NCBI RefSeq assembly: GCF_029892105.1
Contig: NZ_JARZAJ010000004.1
Span: 62,001 to 126,000, forward strand
Origin: Kitasatospora sp. GP82
GTDB taxonomy: Bacteria; Actinomycetota; Actinomycetes; Streptomycetales; Streptomycetaceae
DNA length: 64,000 nt
Reading direction: 5' to 3'
A program made the translations under genes and the position numbers. Below are positions 61,342 through 64,000 of the stretch, piece by piece; positions within the stretch are counted from its first letter, which is position 1; each line of letters begins with the position of its first letter. The notes beneath the pieces were generated by a model. The model had not been told where the DNA came from and did no database searches. It saw only the letters and a program-made list of their open reading frames with translations.

Positions 61342-62607
61342 GTGCTCCCAGTCAGTCACTTCACGTACCGCTGTGCGGTCGTCGCCACCGCCATGTCGTT
61401 CTGCGCCGCCACGGCGGCTCCCCGGGATGACCAGCCCCCGCCGGGGATGTCGGCACTCGGCGGCGCCCGGCTGGCACAGCCCGGGGTCCAGGTGGCCCCC
61501 GGGGCCGGGGCGCCCGCGCTGCCGGCCGGCCTGACCGGCCGGTCCTGGCTGGTCGCGGACGCCGGAACGGGCGACATCCTGGCCGCGCAGAACGCGCACT
61601 GGCGGCTGCCCCCGGCCAGCACGCTGAAGATGCTGTTCGCCGACACCGTCCTGCCGAAGCTCCCGCGCTCGACGGTGCACCGGGTCGCTGCCGAGGAGCT
61701 GAAGAACCTCGGCGCCGGCAGCAGCCTGGTCGGCATCAAGGAGGACCTCGACTACCGGGTCGAGGATCTGTGGCGCGGTGTCTTCCTGCGCTCGGGCAAT
61801 GACGCAGTGCACGTCCTCGCCCATATGAACGGCGGGATCGAGCAGACCGTCGCCCAGATGCAGGCCCGCGCGGAGGTGATGGGTGCCCGCGACACCCATG
61901 TGGTCTCCCCCGACGGCTACGACGAGGACGGGCAGCTCTCCTCGGCGTACGACCTCACACTGTTCGCCCGTGCCGGGCTGCGCAACGCCGACTTCCGGTC
62001 CTACTGCGCGACCAAGGTGGCCGTGTTCCCCGGCGCCCTCGACCAGGCCACCGGCCGGCGCACCAGCTTCGGCATCGCCAACACCGACCGGCTGCTGGGC
62101 CGCTACCCCGGTCTGATCGGGGTCAAGAACGGCTTCACCACCAAGGCCGGTGCCACCTTCGTCGGGGCCGCCGAGCGCGGCGGCCGGACGCTGCTGGTCG
62201 CGGTGATGCACCCGGAGTCGTACATGAAGGTCTACGACGAGACGGCGGCGCTCCTCGACTGGGGCTTCGCGGCGGCCGGGAAGGTCGCCCCCGTGGGGCA
62301 GTTGGTGGAGGATTCGGCGGGGAAGGACGACGCCGCGGCCCAGACGGCCAGGGCCGCACAGGCCGGTGGGCCCGCGAAAACGGCGGCGGTGCGGCGGGAC
62401 GAGGCCGGGGTGGGCGGCTGGGTCGCGGCCGGGCTGTGCGGGCTGGCCGGGATGGCCGGGATGGCCGCGCTGCTCCGTCTGCTGACGAGGCGTCGCCGGG
62501 CCCGGCGGCTCTGGCCCGGGACCCCGTCCGAGACCGGCACCGAGGCCGTGGGCGCAACCGCCGTGGACCCCGCTGAGCACGCAGAGTCTCGCCCGGGCAG
62601 GGCCTAG
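61342..62607 (+). CDS. D-alanyl-D-alanine carboxypeptidase
   Basis: 421 residues. An N-terminal secretion signal of about 26 residues (CAVVATAMSFCAATAAP) is followed by the S11 penicillin-binding domain: SxxK in LPPASTLKML, SxN as RSGNDAV, and the KTG box as GVKNGFTTKAG. NAHWRLPPAS and SPDGYDEDGQLSSAYDL are typical of Streptomyces DacC. A C-terminal transmembrane helix (WVAAGLCGLAGMAGMAALL) and basic tail anchor it. It trims the terminal D-Ala of peptidoglycan stem peptides. Its last 4 bp overlap the convergent methyltransferase gene. Confidence 0.92.
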   Translation: MLPVSHFTYRCAVVATAMSFCAATAAPRDDQPPPGMSALGGARLAQPGVQVAPGAGAPALPAGLTGRSWLVADAGTGDILAAQNAHWRLPPASTLKMLFADTVLPKLPRSTVHRVAAEELKNLGAGSSLVGIKEDLDYRVEDLWRGVFLRSGNDAVHVLAHMNGGIEQTVAQMQARAEVMGARDTHVVSPDGYDEDGQLSSAYDLTLFARAGLRNADFRSYCATKVAVFPGALDQATGRRTSFGIANTDRLLGRYPGLIGVKNGFTTKAGATFVGAAERGGRTLLVAVMHPESYMKVYDETAALLDWGFAAAGKVAPVGQLVEDSAGKDDAAAQTARAAQAGGPAKTAAVRRDEAGVGGWVAAGLCGLAGMAGMAALLRLLTRRRRARRLWPGTPSETGTEAVGATAVDPAEHAESRPGRA

Positions 62608-63452
62608 CGTGCGGCCAGGCGGCGGCGGAGGGCTCGGGTCGCGATCGGGGGGAGGAGGTCGAGGGCGAGGCGGCGGGTGGTGGAGCGCCTGGGCGGCTGC
62701 GGGGCGGGCCCGGCGGGTTCGTCCCAGGCGAGGCGGTGGACGGTGTGGCCGGCGATGGTCTCCTCGTCCATCCGGTACCCCTCGGCGCGCCAGTCCCGGG
62801 TGCACAGCTCGTGCCGGGCGGCCTCGGCGTCACCCCAGGTGCCGTAGAACTTCTCGGGTGTCAGGCAGACGGGCCGCAGGCCGTGGTCGAAGACCGCCTG
62901 CCAGACCGCCGCCGCGACGCCCGGTGTGTGCTCGGAGCGGTAGTCGTCCAGGCTGACCAGGCCGTTCGGGCCGAGCGCGGCCCTGGCCACCTGGATGTCG
63001 TCGGCCACGTGCTCGTACAGGTGCGAGGCGTCCACATGGACGAAGCGGCAGCTCCCGGCGGGAATGCGTCCGTCGGCGAGGACCGAGGTCGGGGCCTGGA
63101 TCACCGTGGGCAGCCGGCGGTGGAAGGCCAGGTAGTTGGCCTCGAAGGCCCGGCGGGTGAGGGTGTGCCGGTAGGACATGGACATCTCGGCGGAGTTGTC
63201 ATCGTCCGGTGCATCGGAGTCGAAGAGGTCGCAGACGGTGAGCGTCTCGCCGGGCCCGAGGTGGCCGCCGAGCAGGATCGCGCTGCGGCCGAGATAGGTG
63301 CCGAGCTCCAGGATGTCGCCGGTGGTCCCGGCGGCGGTCTGACGGTCCAGCAGCCAGTCGAAGACCTGCTGGTCGGCCTTCCAGAACCAGCCGGGAACGT
63401 CGTCCGGAGTACGGGGGGTGGGGTTGCCGGGGTCGGCTTCTGTGGTGATCAC
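62604..63452 (-). CDS. Class I SAM-dependent methyltransferase
   Basis: 282 residues. The SAM-binding segment GDILELGTYLGRSAILLGGHLGPGETLTVCDLFD, the acidic metal/substrate segment CRFVHVDASHLYEHVADDI and GPNGLVSLDDYRSEHTPGVAAAVWQAV fit the Methyltransf_24/TylF-like group acting on glycosyl or other small substrates. No secretion signal is present. The C-terminal tail is Pro/Arg-rich. The substrate is unknown. Confidence 0.85.
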   Translation of the reverse strand: MITTEADPGNPTPRTPDDVPGWFWKADQQVFDWLLDRQTAAGTTGDILELGTYLGRSAILLGGHLGPGETLTVCDLFDSDAPDDDNSAEMSMSYRHTLTRRAFEANYLAFHRRLPTVIQAPTSVLADGRIPAGSCRFVHVDASHLYEHVADDIQVARAALGPNGLVSLDDYRSEHTPGVAAAVWQAVFDHGLRPVCLTPEKFYGTWGDAEAARHELCTRDWRAEGYRMDEETIAGHTVHRLAWDEPAGPAPQPPRRSTTRRLALDLLPPIATRALRRRLAAR

Positions 63453-63489
63453 GGAGTGGGTCCAGGGGGGGGTGGCGGGGCGTGGGCGG

Positions 63490-64000
63490 TCAGTCGGAGG
63501 TGGCGGCCGCGAGGGCGGCCCTGGCCTGTTCGGCGGCGCGTTCGCGGGCGGCCTCGGGATCGGCGAGGGCGGTCCAGGAGACGCAGTACATCAGCAGCCG
63601 GGAGACGAAGTTGATCCAGAGCAGCAGGGCGACCGGGACGCCGAAGGCGCCGTACAGACTCCTCCCGGCCACCCTGTTGAGGTAGGAGGAGAGCAGTACC
63701 TTGAGCACCTCGAAGCCGACCGCTCCGATCAGCGCACCGGTCAGTACCGCGCTGCGGTGCTGGCCGCCGATCCGGGGGAACGGACCGAGCAGGTAGGCGA
63801 AGAGCACCAGGTCGGAGGCGACCGCGATCAGGAAGCCGACGGCGGTCAGCAGGTAGCGGCCGGGACCGTCACCGGCGAGGCCGATCCGCTCGGCCACCCG
63901 CTGGGCCAGGCTGCTGCCCACGGCGGAGGCACCCAGGGAGACGGTGGTGACCAGGCCGAGACCGACCAGGACCACGCAGTCCCAGACCTTTCGCTGCACG
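63490..64000 (-). CDS. YihY/BrkB family membrane protein, C-terminal part (runs off the right edge)
   Basis: The frame is open to the window edge, so the N-terminus is missing. The 169 visible residues hold at least four hydrophobic helices (VVLVGLGLVTTVSLGASAVG, LLTAVGFLIAVASDLVLFAYLLG, VLTGALIGAVGFEVLKVLLSSYL, VPVALLLWINFVSRLLMYCVSW). ...VAGRSLYGAFGVPVALLLWIN is the YihY/BrkB signature. A basic/acidic cytoplasmic tail ends it. The family is of uncertain function, despite early naming as RNase BN. Confidence 0.85.
   Translation of the reverse strand, partial: VQRKVWDCVVLVGLGLVTTVSLGASAVGSSLAQRVAERIGLAGDGPGRYLLTAVGFLIAVASDLVLFAYLLGPFPRIGGQHRSAVLTGALIGAVGFEVLKVLLSSYLNRVAGRSLYGAFGVPVALLLWINFVSRLLMYCVSWTALADPEAARERAAEQARAALAAATSD

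Overview
This window is high-GC actinomycete chromosome, almost certainly from the Streptomycetaceae. The evidence is GC-rich third codon positions, frequent GTG/TTG starts, several apparently leaderless genes, and gene order. From memory the order hutH - GGDEF protein - cya - birA - pccB - pccE - maf - accA2 - deoR - lpd - PNP - phosphomutase - deoC - ... - sigQ/afsQ1/afsQ2 - add - deoA - cdd - nucleoside ABC transporter - sdhCDAB matches the SCO4932 to SCO4847 region of Streptomyces coelicolor. It looks like chromosomal core, with no phage, CRISPR, IS element, rRNA or tRNA.

Layout. 1-6.0 kb: start of hutH, fdhD, a GAF-GGDEF-GAF cyclic-di-GMP protein, a class III adenylate cyclase and biotin protein ligase. 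6.1-12.6 kb: propionyl/acetyl-CoA carboxylase genes (pccB, pccE, accA2) with a small membrane protein, Maf and a membrane-anchored unknown between them. The block is bracketed by two copies of an interspersed repeat. 12.6-26.7 kb: DeoR regulator, an LpdA-like flavoprotein, and the first half of a nucleoside-salvage island (PNP, phosphohexo/pentomutase, deoC with two aldehyde dehydrogenase genes, uridine kinase), interrupted by a TetR/FAD-monooxygenase pair. 26.7-31.5 kb: quinone oxidoreductase/AraC, and a lysA-like gene broken by one in-frame amber codon beside a PucR regulator. 31.7-36.8 kb: sigQ and the afsQ1-afsQ2-lipoprotein-VanZ operon with a recognisable AfsQ1 box. 37.5-49 kb: second half of the nucleoside island (add; bmpA-ATPase-permease-permease-cdd-deoA), with an inserted LysR/MFS pair. 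49-57 kb: M20 amidohydrolase, secreted S53 protease, an acyl-CoA mutase large subunit, SDR, OHCU decarboxylase-like protein, lipoprotein. 57.4-60.9 kb: sdhCDAB. 61-64 kb: D-Ala-D-Ala carboxypeptidase, methyltransferase, and the 3' end of a YihY/BrkB gene.

How the genes work together. Nucleosides would enter through the BmpA-type ABC transporter. They would be deaminated (Add, Cdd), phosphorolysed (PNP, DeoA), isomerised (phosphomutase) and cleaved by DeoC, with acetaldehyde oxidised by the adjacent ALDH. Propionyl-CoA carboxylase, the mutase and succinate dehydrogenase suggest a propionate-to-succinate route.

The most interesting signal is a perfect 12-bp palindrome, CTACGCGCGTAG. It lies immediately upstream of PNP, deoC and add, and near-copies lie upstream of deoA and bmpA. 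In the first three it sits just ahead of a -10 element placed 6-7 nt before the start codon, implying leaderless transcripts. This looks like the operator of a nucleoside-catabolism regulon whose regulator is not evident. Second is a 26-codon micro-ORF joined by 4-nt overlaps to both permease genes of the transporter operon.
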